Shown here in pieces: positions 1 through 7,890 of a DNA stretch of 10,710 nucleotides. This stretch comes from Saccoglossus kowalevskii (lineage: Eukaryota > Hemichordata > Enteropneusta > Harrimaniidae), in NCBI RefSeq assembly GCF_000003605.2, contig NW_003123430.1, forward strand, positions 69,486 through 80,195. Reading direction: 5' to 3'. The notes beneath the pieces are model-generated. The model saw only the letters and a program-made list of their open reading frames with translations. It was not told the DNA's origin and made no database searches. How positions within the stretch are numbered: the stretch's first letter is position 1; every line of letters starts with the position of its first letter. The position numbers and the translations under genes were made by a program.

Positions 1-55
1 ATTTGTTTATTAGTTAAATGAAAAATAAATAAGAAAGATTCACTTGCGTTTTCAG

Positions 56-144
56 TTCTGTGAAAGATACCATAGTAACCAATGATCGATGGGGTGAACG
101 TAGTAAACATGGCGATTATATCACAAAACTACAAAAAAGTGCAG
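56..144 (+). CDS. FUCA: fucosidase exon a (first exon in window), NDRWG motif
   Basis: The acceptor is a pyrimidine-biased tract ending TTTTCAG at 50-55, and the donor is GCAG|GTATGC at 144/145. The first base completes a codon begun in the exon to the left; the exon then reads [20 protein letters not shown] and onward, ending one base into the next codon. NDRWG is the family signature at the end of the catalytic barrel. KHGD matches the position of the HHGG/KHGG motif in other animal fucosidases, but the cysteines normally around it are missing. Confidence 0.93.
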
Positions 145-2567
145 GTATGCAAATATATATAGATTTAATTTTGTTCCATCAACTGTACACTAATTATGTT
201 TTTCCATTTTCCAAACTAATAGATATAATTATATCTTAAGGTTTATTGTCAGCAAAACATAGTTGAAACACTTTCACTGTTGAGTAATTTGGCGAAAAAT
301 CTAATCTGAAAGTTATGGTGTTGTCATAGTAACTTTCATTTTCAACAGATAAAGTTAACGACAGAAAATGGGAAAATGCAATAACTATTGATAAAAAGTC
401 ATGGGGTTATCGTCGTGAAGCAAATAAAGACGACTTTCGGAAACTGGAAGACGTGATAAGCAGCCTCGTGAGGACTGTCAGGTACATTTGATTTTGACTT
501 TTTTCCTGTCCAAATGATTAATTGTTTATTAGTTTATAATTAAAGCAGAATTATTGAATTGAGGCTATTCAAATTCAGAGTACTAACTTTGTAGCTGTAT
601 GTTCAGTGTTTAAGCTTGTTTCTGAGAGGTAACATTAATTTAATATATTCACCGTCACTGTTACATGACAATTATGTTACGTAACTTTTATGTTTTCTTT
701 TCTGCCTTCAAATCTAACTAGGTTTACACAGAAATGTTGACCAGTGTTTATAATTAATGTGGCATACAATCAGTGCTATGACATTCATAGTTGTATATTG
801 CCAACAAATGTATAGATCTCGTAATTAACATATGCAGCTTTACTGGAGTTCTCGTCAAAGATGTTGCCTGTACTCTGATTACAGACATTATATGATTGTC
901 TTTCATCTAGATCCATTATATTATGGTGGTTCAAAATTTTCTATAACTTATTGCACATCTGTTGCATGAATAAGTCTGGAAATGATTGACAATAATCAAT
1001 ATGTTATATACATGTATGTCATGTTATTTACTGCCATGTCTCATTTCAGTGGCATTGCTTTATAACATCACATGCCTTCCTGTGTAAGGCGTCAACCACA
1101 GTTTGTGCAGAGACAACAGACAATGCTGTGACCTTGGCATGCATGCATTCCCACATAAAATATAATTATCATGCTATTCAGTCCTTGGTTGTATAATGAG
1201 ATGTTTTGTCTTTATACCAATTTACATTTGGTATTTTTTGTGTAAAACTAGTTTGAGATATTTTAGAAGTGCACAACTGGAAGTGCCTTTAAAATTAAAC
1301 TACATAATGGTATGTAACTTTCATAACTATGTACGGTGATATGTGATGAAACCCTCACAGGTGAAATATAAGTGAAACCAATGAGGGCGGAGCTCCCGGT
1401 ACATCACAGAATGTAACACACCCCACTATATCCTGTATTTCTATGGGCTCTGTGCAAACTTCTGTGGAACACCGGTTCGAAGAGCAGGTGTAAACAAAGT
1501 CGAGGAAACAGCACAAACTCAACTTTGAAGTAATCCTGAACAATCAAATTTATTAATGTTGCACATGTAAGGGTAATCTTGTTGCACTGTTTTCAACAAC
1601 TATCCCCAGGTACAGTTTTCTGCTTTTGTTTTCACCGACCTTGATGGCTGCCAGGCAGTGAAAATACCCGGATGTCCACCCCTGAGAATGGCATCATTGG
1701 AGCACAATTAAAAAAGCTTGATTGCACAAACCGAAATGAACTAGATTCACTACATTAAAATAAAACACAAGATGCATAACCAAATACTTGACAATGTACA
1801 ATGTATAGCCTTTTCTTAGAAGTACTTGTATGTGCATTTGTAAGTATGCTTTTATAAATGTACATGTAAATGTATGCATGTTAAATTAATGTAAACAAGT
1901 TATTTTTCAGCTGTGGTGGGAATTTCCTATTAAATATTGGCCCATCCCATGAGGGATTAATCCATCCGGTCTTCGATGGACATCTGCGTGAAATTGGCAG
2001 TTGGCTAAAAATCAATGGCGAAGCAATATACAACACCAAACCATGGAAACACCAGAAAGACAAGACTTCTAGTGTTTGGTGAGTACCAGGGATATAATAC
2101 ATATATACTTTCATTTATCTTTATATTTTTTATTTTTAAATTGTCTCTGAACTTTGAGAGACAGAACATGGATGCAAAATTGTGTTCATGTATCCCAGAA
2201 GGCCATGCTTGTGGAATGTGGTGCGACACATTGGAGCAGTTTCATAAAATTGTGGCTTTTTGTTAAAAATGGGTTTGTTATTGATACACTAATGCAATTG
2301 ATTCTATACAGGTATACATCCAGGTCCAAATATAGTGGTATCACAGTAGTCTATGCAATACTTCTTGAATGGCCCACACTGGAGTCCAGCCAGTTGCAGC
2401 TCGGGTCGGTGAAAAAAACAGACACAACTTCAATCGAGATGTTGGGACTTGAGAAAGACATTCAATGGCAGGGGAATGAAAATGGAATATCTATCACATT
2501 GCCATTGCAAGCTGAGTTGCCATGTCGATATGCTTGGGTATTTCAACTACGAAAAGTTGTTGGTTGA
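56..2567 (+). CDS. FUCA: alpha-L-fucosidase (GH29), 3' part of a spliced gene, four exons; 5' end outside window
   Basis: Family members remove terminal alpha-L-fucose from glycoproteins and glycolipids in lysosomes or after secretion. Coding exons 56-144, 349-481, 1911-2078 and 2312-2567 join in one frame to give 214 residues and a TGA stop; all three introns are GT-AG. Recognition rests on the ordered family motifs [54 protein letters not shown] and a C-terminal beta domain containing [10 protein letters not shown] and a final [10 protein letters not shown]. The Glu in KWEN lies where animal enzymes carry the residue proposed as general acid/base (Glu289 in human FUCA1, from memory). The nucleophile Asp, signal peptide and most of the barrel are upstream of the window. 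The segment between NDRWG and KWEN lacks the usual Cys-rich CxCxHGGYYxC pattern. FUCA1 and FUCA2 orthology cannot be separated from this part alone. The family call is very secure; an active enzyme is inferred. Confidence 0.96.
145..348 (+). other. intron, 204 bp
   Basis: It begins GTATGC and ends TTCAACAG. It is AT-rich and nothing else stands out. It interrupts a codon after the first base (phase 1): the G at 144 plus AT at 349-350 gives Asp. Confidence 0.9.
349..481 (+). CDS. FUCA: fucosidase exon b, KWEN and SWGYRR motifs
   Basis: Bounded by CAACAG|AT and TCAG|GTACAT. It encodes a polar stretch, then [20 protein letters not shown], then an acidic/basic helix ending SLVRTVS. KWEN followed by SWGYRR is the most conserved part of this region in animal alpha-L-fucosidases. 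The Glu of KWEN is the probable catalytic acid/base position. The exon ends two bases into the Ser codon, which is completed by C at 1911. Confidence 0.94.
676..685. promoter_or_regulatory. PAR-bZIP / E4BP4-type palindrome in the large intron
   Basis: GTTACGTAAC is a perfect 10-bp palindrome and matches the known consensus RTTACGTAAY for DBP/HLF/TEF and NFIL3 (E4BP4) factors. Its function is inferred only: a single 10-mer in an AT-rich intron can arise by chance. Confidence 0.3.
1345..1510. other. GC-richer intronic block with CCAAT and GC boxes; possible repeat or internal promoter
   Basis: Within AT-rich intron sequence this block holds CCAAT (1378-1382), GGGCGG (1385-1390) and a TTCGAA core (1474-1479). 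The CCAAT and GC boxes sit 2 bp apart, as in compact promoters. No exon with good splice signals was found next to them. An old interspersed repeat copy is an equally good reading. Confidence 0.25.
1911..2078 (+). CDS. FUCA: fucosidase exon c, [10 protein letters not shown] motif
   Basis: The acceptor is TTTTTCAG|C and the donor is TG|GTGAGT, a near-perfect match to the donor consensus. The exon encodes [20 protein letters not shown], then [25 protein letters not shown] and a charged linker ending SSVW. The (S)xGGNxLLNIGPxxxGxI and WLxxNGEAIYxTxPW blocks close the barrel and lead into the C-terminal domain. The residue before GGN is Cys; in human FUCA1 it is Leu, from memory. Confidence 0.96.
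2079..2311 (+). other. intron, 233 bp
   Basis: It begins GTGAGTACC and ends TTCTATACAG and splits the Trp codon after its second base (TG|G). The in-frame ATG at 2154 just upstream of the last exon lies in this intron and is not a real start, because the exon joins cleanly to exon c. Confidence 0.9.
2312..2567 (+). CDS. FUCA: fucosidase last exon, C-terminal beta domain and TGA stop
   Basis: After the ATACAG acceptor at 2306-2311 the exon completes the Trp codon and encodes 84 further residues: YTSRSK, the strand [10 protein letters not shown], a variable stretch, [23 protein letters not shown], and finally [12 protein letters not shown] followed by TGA at 2565-2567. This is the usual order of the GH29 C-terminal beta sandwich (xVYAIxLxWP, xxMLGxxxxLxW, ISLP, YAWxxKL). 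The length is normal for the family, so the 3' end is intact. Confidence 0.95.
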
Positions 2568-3000
2568 TAAAATTGCTTTATTTTTTTATTTTTCTATCAG
2601 GTGCATTAAGTTAATAGGGTAACATTGGTAATTGAAAAAACAAAATATTGATTTTCAGCTTAGTTCATTGTCTACAATATACAAAATAGTGTCCCAGGTT
2701 GGTGCCCTGTGATTGTAAAAAAAGTTGTTAATATTTTTGCCATGAATATATATTTTTGGGTTATTACTAATTTCAGCTATGATGGTTAATAAACTGGCTA
2801 GAATGTATCATAATATGATAATTATAACATAATTTATTTATTCACCCTTTCAAAAAAGTTACTAATATAAAATTACATGATATTAGTATAAATTTGTGTA
2901 AGTCTTCATGTTTAGGAAAACAGATAAAAAAATGTGATGGAAAATTACTAAATTTTTGTGCTTGTTTCTTTGGTGAAACTATTTTCTCCATATCAATAAA
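2568..3000 (+). other. probable 3' UTR of the fucosidase gene with candidate poly(A) signals
   Basis: This AT-rich stretch directly follows the stop codon. AATAAA hexamers lie at 2788-2793 and 2995-3000; the second is followed by a GT-rich stretch (CTGTGAGGTTTT), as expected downstream of a cleavage site. A further AATAAA is at 3536-3541. Which is used cannot be told from sequence. Confidence 0.5.
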
Positions 3001-4590
3001 TTTTGCACTGTGAGGTTTTAAAAAGTTTTATATTATTATATGAATACTAATATTGTTAATTAACATTATTTTAATATCACTTTTTGAACTTACTTTCAAT
3101 AATGTTCAATTAATTGGGTTAAAGAAATAACAAAAAATGAGGTTATCTGAATTTTTATGGAAAATAACAAAAATGTTATTACAATTTCTCATTTGTATTG
3201 GTTTCCATGGTGAAAGTAAGTATATCTAGAAACTTTACTCACTGACACAAGCTGATAAATTTATATACTGTTAATGGTACGACTCTAATATTGTTATAAA
3301 TTATAATTTAATGAGTTTCCCATGAAATAATTATATTTTTTCCTTATATTAATGAGAATTTTTCCACCATAAATTGCACTGTACATGCTAAATGGAATTG
3401 TGTTTTGAACTTATTGACCTTTTGAATTTCATTTAAACAATATATTTTCTGCATTGTGTATGTTGCATGGGACTCACATTGAACGTGAAGCGGCACAATG
3501 ACTATGGTGATGAGTGTAATTGGAATGCAAGAAATAATAAATTTGAAGGTTGATAAATGAATAATTATGCAAATTCCATACTTTTATTTTCATTGATACC
3601 AACATAATTCATACCCGGTACAGAAATGTTTGATATTTATTGACTTTTTAGAGCTACACATGGGCATTGAATGATGTTTACATTTGACGATAAAGCATGG
3701 TATTAAAAAAGTGTGTAGCATGCTGCCTCGTTGCTAGTGGCAACAGGTGTGTCTTACAAATCAAATGTACTAGAAATAATGTTTGAAATTTTCTTATAAA
3801 GAAAATGTGGATGGAAAAGGGTAGAAATTAAAGTTATAAATATATTTTTTCTGTATTCAAGGTAATTTATTTTCTGTGTAAAAGATGTACCTCAGGGACA
3901 TCCCATTCTGTTTATGTGCAGACTAAATATAGTCATATGTGATATATTTTGTCCCATAGATTATGAGGTATGTTTTATTATTTCAGTGTATCTGAATACA
4001 ATGAATGTTGCTGATGTTTACAGTAGAAATTAGATTTCAAATAATAGGAGAAGGTTTCAAGAGTTTTAAATGATGACATGTACCACATTTTGCCATATCC
4101 GTAATTAAGACCTCCTAGGTTAATGCTGTTGAATTTAAAAAGTGTGCCATAAATTTTCTTGATGAATATATGGCTGCAGCCAAATTCTGAGTTGTTTTTC
4201 TTGTATTATCTGTACTGATAATTCATTGCCAGCAGTTAGTCTGTAGTTATTTAGTCGTGGCCAGAAACGAAAAACGAAAAACCAAGATGCGATCTAGATT
4301 ATCTTGTTACCAACATCCTGTGCAAATCACATGTCATTTGCATGACTGAAAATGTCAATAAAAAACATTTTTTTCAATAGTCAGAATAGTAAAAAAATTA
4401 CAATAAAGAAATTGGTCATTAGAATTTCTGAATCATGAATCAATTATTAATTACTAGTAACACACTTAACCCCTGCCACTACCTTAATGTTTTAATATTC
4501 TCATTTTTTTTCTGTCATTTTGAGATACACCAACGGCACTACTTTTTACATATCAATACACTTAGTGATCAGGTATCATAGTACCATTAC
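3001..4590. other. AT-rich intergenic DNA without recognisable genes
   Basis: There is no open frame of note on either strand. Small items are an X-box-like inverted repeat at 3730-3744, a short imperfect palindrome at 3921-3934 and an AACGAAA-type short repeat at about 4266-4282. Nothing else was recognised. Confidence 0.6.
3730..3744. promoter_or_regulatory. RFX X-box-like inverted repeat
   Basis: GTTGCT-AGT-GGCAAC has two inverted half-sites. RFX factors bind GTNRCC/GGYAAC-type half-sites separated by 1-3 bp, and both halves here fit with a 3-bp spacer. No promoter was found beside it, so its role is speculative. Confidence 0.3.
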
Positions 4591-4599
4591 AAAAATATG

Positions 4600-4860
4600 T
4601 ATTCTGATGCAAGAAATAGTGTTCTAAGAACATCGTTGTCACTGGTATACCTAAGTTCAAATCCTATCCCTACCTGTGTGAGTGTCTTACAGACACAATG
4701 AGAGGGCTGAATCCACTGGTCGAGATCCATTCAGAACCATGGCATTGGGGGAACCTTGGTTAAGATTTAAAGGTGCTTGTGTTTGACCGGGCCTGGCTCA
4801 TGCTAAGATATTGCATTGAATTGCCATTTGACAAAGAGATGGCTGCACAGCCCTGTCATG
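4600..4860 (+). mobile_element. tRNA-derived SINE candidate (degenerate)
   Basis: GTTCAAATC at 4655-4663 matches the Pol III B box (GWTCRANNC) exactly. An A-box-like stretch lies about 30-50 bp upstream (4605-4630, including ATAGTG and CTAAGAAC), and the intervening part resembles a decayed tRNA anticodon arm. Downstream comes a non-tRNA body with a 6-bp hairpin GTGTCT-TAC-AGACAC (4682-4696) and richer GC than the flanks. The acceptor stem cannot be folded, so this is not a tRNA gene. The boundaries are estimates; no target-site duplication or clear 3' tail was identified, and the family is unknown. Confidence 0.5.
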
Positions 4861-5319
4861 TTGTTTTAAACATAAATAGGGTTTCCGTACTGAAATATAT
4901 ATATATAGCATTTGCTATTTGAACATTAAAAAACAAAAATATCTAGTGAATAATTATGGCACTTATAATGGCCTAAAATTTCAGTTAAACAGGTATGATA
5001 TTTTACAGCCACATATGGTTTCTATTTTGCATTCAATACACGTATAACAGGTATACCAAGCCAAAATTTCATGTGAAGGAGTAAGATGAGAAGTTTGAAG
5101 TCAATTAGAGATAAATTGTTCAAACAAAAACAACTGCAGTTTATTTTTATTGCTGTACATTCTAAATGTTAACCCAGGTATTCCTATTCTTTATGGATTG
5201 GATTCGGCTTTTGCTGTCTGAGGTCGTGTAGGTGTCAACTTCAAGTAATGAGTGTGAACTATAAACTATGTGAACATTACCAGATTCTAATCTACAAGCC
5301 TTTGAGGGGATTTCCAGAA
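4861..5319. other. intergenic AT-rich DNA
   Basis: It contains a short AT dinucleotide run next to a small palindrome ATAGCA-TT-TGCTAT (4905-4918). No gene or repeat family was recognised. Confidence 0.55.
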
Positions 5320-5531
5320 TACTGTAGAATACTTCATTTTCGCTTGGAATTAATTTTCGCTATTTTCGCTGAAGGAATGTTTCAGTGAAAATAAAATCCA
5401 GCGAATATATCTTTTTCCCTATATTTTACATTCAAATCGTCAAAAATCAGTGACAATAAATTCCATACAAATTGCCTGAAATATGATTTCAGCGAAAATT
5501 AATTCCAGCTAAAATAAAGTATTTTACAGTA
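5320..5531. mobile_element. 212-bp foldback / MITE-like element with 41-42-bp terminal inverted repeats
   Basis: The left arm 5320-5361 starts TACTGTAGAATACTT and the right arm 5491-5531 ends AAGTATTTTACAGTA. They are inverted copies matching at 38 of 41 positions with one 1-bp gap. The arms end in a motif related to AGCGAAAATTAATTCCAGC. Variants of this 19-mer also occur in plus orientation at 5384-5402 and 5449-5467 besides the right arm (5491-5509), with the inverted copy at 5341-5361. There is no transposase, and no clear target-site duplication was found. Termini of the TACTGTA...TTTTCGC type recall short non-autonomous elements common in marine invertebrates (from memory). Confidence 0.75.
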
Positions 5532-6365
5532 CTCGTTATATAGGGCAGTTATTTCTTTAAGTTAACAATCACCCAAGATAAGGTGAAAGAAGTGCCATTG
5601 TGTGTGCAATTACGCATGACCTTAAATAAGGGAGTTTCTGTTCACTGCAAGATGTCATGTAATGTGTGAATCGCGTTGATCGAATGTCTGCCTCAAATAT
5701 CGAACAATTTGATTCTGAACTTGAATTTTTTTGTTTTATATTTTTAATGTTAAAATGTTGATTTTGAAACGAGAATACTGCGTTGGGATAACTTCCTTCA
5801 TTTAAATTTTACTATCGTCAAATGTGTATACATTAGAAAACACTGAAATACTCATTGGATGTTTTGACATTTATTTGTCCTGTTTTAGCGATCGATTACA
5901 TGCATATCGCAGAATCTCGCAGTGAACTGAAAATGGTCTATTCTATTATATTAACCAAATTTTACCTGTACAACATATGACATCAAAACTTGCATGAAGG
6001 TGTATAACATGTGCCCTCTAGTGGCAAAATTTGGAAATGGTTAATGTTAAAAAACAGATTTTAATTGACAATAATGCAGCTATTAACCCAAAATGTTTTG
6101 TAGGGGATTTCAAACATTATATCTGGAATGAAATGAGGAAATGTTTTTGTTTGTTTCAAAGGACATTTTTTCAATGAAGTTTTCAAAAGAACTATTTAAA
6201 ACTTGGAAAATTGCCTCTTACCGAGAATCTGGAGCGAAAAAAAAAATTGGGGAAAATTAAACAGATCTGAGTTTTTCAGAAACATCACCTACAAAGTTTG
6301 TAATCCAGGAAATGACCATGAACCCCGAGTCAATGAGCTTCAGTAATTCAACTGTGAATCCCATG
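5532..6365. other. intergenic DNA with a CTCF-type site
   Basis: There are no genes here. It holds the CTCF-like motif at 6011-6025 and an A10 run at 6237-6246. The rest is unremarkable AT-rich sequence. Confidence 0.6.
6011..6025 (-). promoter_or_regulatory. CTCF-type insulator motif
   Basis: Read on the minus strand the sequence is GCCACTAGAGGGCAC, which matches the core of the bilaterian CTCF consensus CCASYAGRKGGCRS at every position. CTCF and its zinc-finger motif are conserved across bilaterians. The motif lies about 3.4 kb downstream of the fucosidase stop and about 3.5 kb upstream of the CpG-rich block, a plausible boundary position. The same core is also spread by some repeats, so occupancy is inferred. 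Confidence 0.5.
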
Positions 6366-6465
6366 TTAAAATGATATCACAAGACTGATGACCTCATAAT
6401 TATTCATAACATTAGTGGCTTGGTCAGCAATGAATGACTATAGTACTATTTTAAGGCAGTTTGAG

Positions 6466-6484
6466 CCACAATGCATCATGGGAG
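6466..6484 (-). promoter_or_regulatory. ZNF143/Staf-type binding motif
   Basis: The minus strand reads CTCCCATGATGCATTGTGG, close to the Staf-binding-site consensus TTCCCAKMATGCAHYGC known from animal snRNA and mRNA promoters. It sits 60 bp before an ATG at 6544 that opens a short frame, so it may mark a promoter. No snRNA PSE or snRNA gene was seen downstream. Confidence 0.4.
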
Positions 6485-6543
6485 AGAAATGCCTATTGTC
6501 TAAATACTGAAAATCTATTATCACACGGACAAAACTTACTAAA

Positions 6544-6848
6544 ATGAATTATTCAGTGGAAGGTGATAATGATCACAATGGTCAGAATGTTGTCAGTTGT
6601 CGTTACTTTCATCTAGATCTGAGAATTTATATTCAGAAATAGAATCTCAAGCATTAGCTACTTATTTAGCATCTGCAATTTCTACTGCACACCAACATGC
6701 AGCCCTGAGTACCACAAAAAAAAAAACATTTTTGGTTGTACAACTCTTTCTCTTCTACTATGATTTTGTTAATCCTAGCTTCTTTGATGCGATTCAAAAT
6801 CTAGAACAACAACTCAGCCATCAGAAAGGCCCATCAAGTATTTATTGA
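6544..6848 (+). pseudogene. unrecognised small reading frame, apparently frameshifted
   Basis: An ATG at 6544 opens 32 codons (MNYSVEGDNDHNGQNVVSCR onward) and stops at 6640-6642. A second frame, open from 6573 to a TGA at 6846-6848, overlaps it and continues with SLLSSRSENLYSEIESQALA, then a Ser/Ala/His-rich stretch, a Lys run coded by A11 (6716-6726) and a hydrophobic segment. A single small indel would join the two, and a ZNF143-type motif lies just upstream. After the stop the same frame still reads CEVLPDHWE before the next stop. No family was recognised. It could be a decayed gene, a transposon or retrocopy relic, or chance. Confidence 0.22.
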
Positions 6849-7620
6849 AATTGCGAAGTATTACCAGACCACTGGGAATAAGTTGTAATATTTACTATGA
6901 CAACGTTGCCAGAAATAATGATAACTTTGTCACATGATTCAGAACGATATAAACTCACTCCACACATGATCCAATCAGGAAACTGGAAACCCCCTGTTCA
7001 TTAATCACTTATTTATGTATCCTATAACTGAGGGGGGTATTGTATTTTTTTACTTTGATTCCAACGCTCATCTCCTCCAACATTAAGGTCACCTTAACAT
7101 AAAAGATATACCGGTACAAAGGTACAAAGGGCGGAAGTACAATGTATATAAACTAAACGATTTTACATTCTATTTATTTCTGATGAATCATTTATTACTT
7201 GTTGAATCACTATTTGATACAATTCAATTATTCATTTTTTCTTTTGTAATTTGTTTTGAATTAAAAAAGATATATTGTTCACAAAATAAAATAAAATTTT
7301 TGTATTATTAACTTATATATATAAAAACAGGAAAGCATTAAACATGGCTCTAATTGGAATAATAATAAATAATAATCTGTATAATTTTAATAACATGACA
7401 ATAAAAAAAAAGGAATATCACAACAGAACAAAAAAGAAAGCTCGTAATTTTTCTTTGTGAGGCAGCTGGTTGTCTGAATTTTATATTATTCTCCCTTTGT
7501 TTGAAGCAGTTATCAATTAATTTCTATGATTAGCTTATCATTTTTGTTATAAAGATAACCAGTTGATCATGATCTGATTCATTTTGAATACTTCTCATAT
7601 TGTTTGCATCTGAAATCCTT
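6849..7620. other. intergenic, very AT-rich
   Basis: It contains a 15-bp palindrome TTAAGGT-C-ACCTTAA (7083-7097), a doubled GGTACAAA (7113-7128), and low-complexity A/T tracts at about 7230-7440. A CCAAT sequence at 6970-6974 has no gene attached. No coding evidence. Confidence 0.55.
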
Positions 7621-7662
7621 TGTGTTATGTTATATTATGTTAGGTTAGGTTATGTTATGTGT
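7621..7662. repeat. degenerate 5-bp tandem repeat (GTTAT/GTTAG)
   Basis: About seven loose pentamer units such as GTTAT, GTTAG and ATTAT run in tandem over about 40 bp. Two adjacent TTAGG-like units occur, but they are too few and too degenerate to be telomeric. Confidence 0.5.
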
Positions 7663-7669
7663 GTCAGCA

Positions 7670-7775
7670 AAATTTGCCCCCCCCCCCCAATGCAGGTAAT
7701 AGCATTTTAGAGGGTATAGATTTCAAATTTTTTCGAGGTGAACATGCCCCTGGACCCCCTAGTAAGTTCACATAT
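7670..7775 (-). mobile_element. interspersed-repeat fragment beside a C12 tract
   Basis: Read on the minus strand, the stretch runs CTAGGGGGTCCAGGGGCATG, an A/T-rich segment, CCCTCTAAAATGCTATTACC, TGCA and then G12 (the C12 tract is 7677-7688). This order of GGGGGTCC, GGGGCATG, ACCCTCTAAAATG and CCTGCATT resembles an anonymous dispersed repeat I recall from several marine invertebrate genomes. No transposase is present. The assignment is from memory and the family and edges are unknown. Confidence 0.4.
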
Positions 7776-7854
7776 TTGACACGACCACTCGTACCTTCAG
7801 TCCATGTGATGGTGAGCAGATCTCACATACCCATGCACAATTTAATGCCGCCGA

Positions 7855-7890
7855 CTCTGATATCTCTGATATCTCTGATATCTCTGATAT
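7855..7890. repeat. 9-bp tandem repeat, 4 perfect copies
   Basis: CTCTGATAT occurs four times head to tail without a mismatch. Perfect identity suggests recent replication slippage. Confidence 0.9.

Larger units (their letters stand above)
482..1910 (+). other. large intron, 1429 bp
   Basis: It starts GTACAT and ends TTATTTTTCAG. Most of it is plain AT-rich sequence. Two spots differ: a perfect bZIP-type palindrome GTTACGTAAC at 676-685, and a GC-richer block at about 1345-1510 with CCAAT and GGGCGG boxes that may be an inserted repeat or an internal regulatory element. The open frames on the minus strand here are short and unlike any known protein. Confidence 0.85.

Noticed and set aside
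2005-2266. Open frames on both strands overlapping exon c and the following intron
   Set aside because: They are shadows of the fucosidase exon and intron in other frames, with no family resemblance.
2154-2567. Single-exon 137-codon protein starting at ATG 2154
   Set aside because: Only the part from 2312 on is coding. The first ~52 codons are intron, and the acceptor at 2311 joins exactly in frame to the upstream fucosidase exon.
4605-4680. Functional tRNA gene
   Set aside because: The B box is good but no acceptor stem or anticodon arm folds and the A box is degenerate, so a SINE head fits better.
5320-5531. CRISPR-like array from the recurring 19-mer
   Set aside because: The genome is eukaryotic, copies are diverged and in both orientations, and spacing is irregular; a foldback transposon explains it.
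7636-7660. TTAGG telomeric repeat
   Set aside because: Only about two TTAGG-like units inside a degenerate pentamer run; no array.
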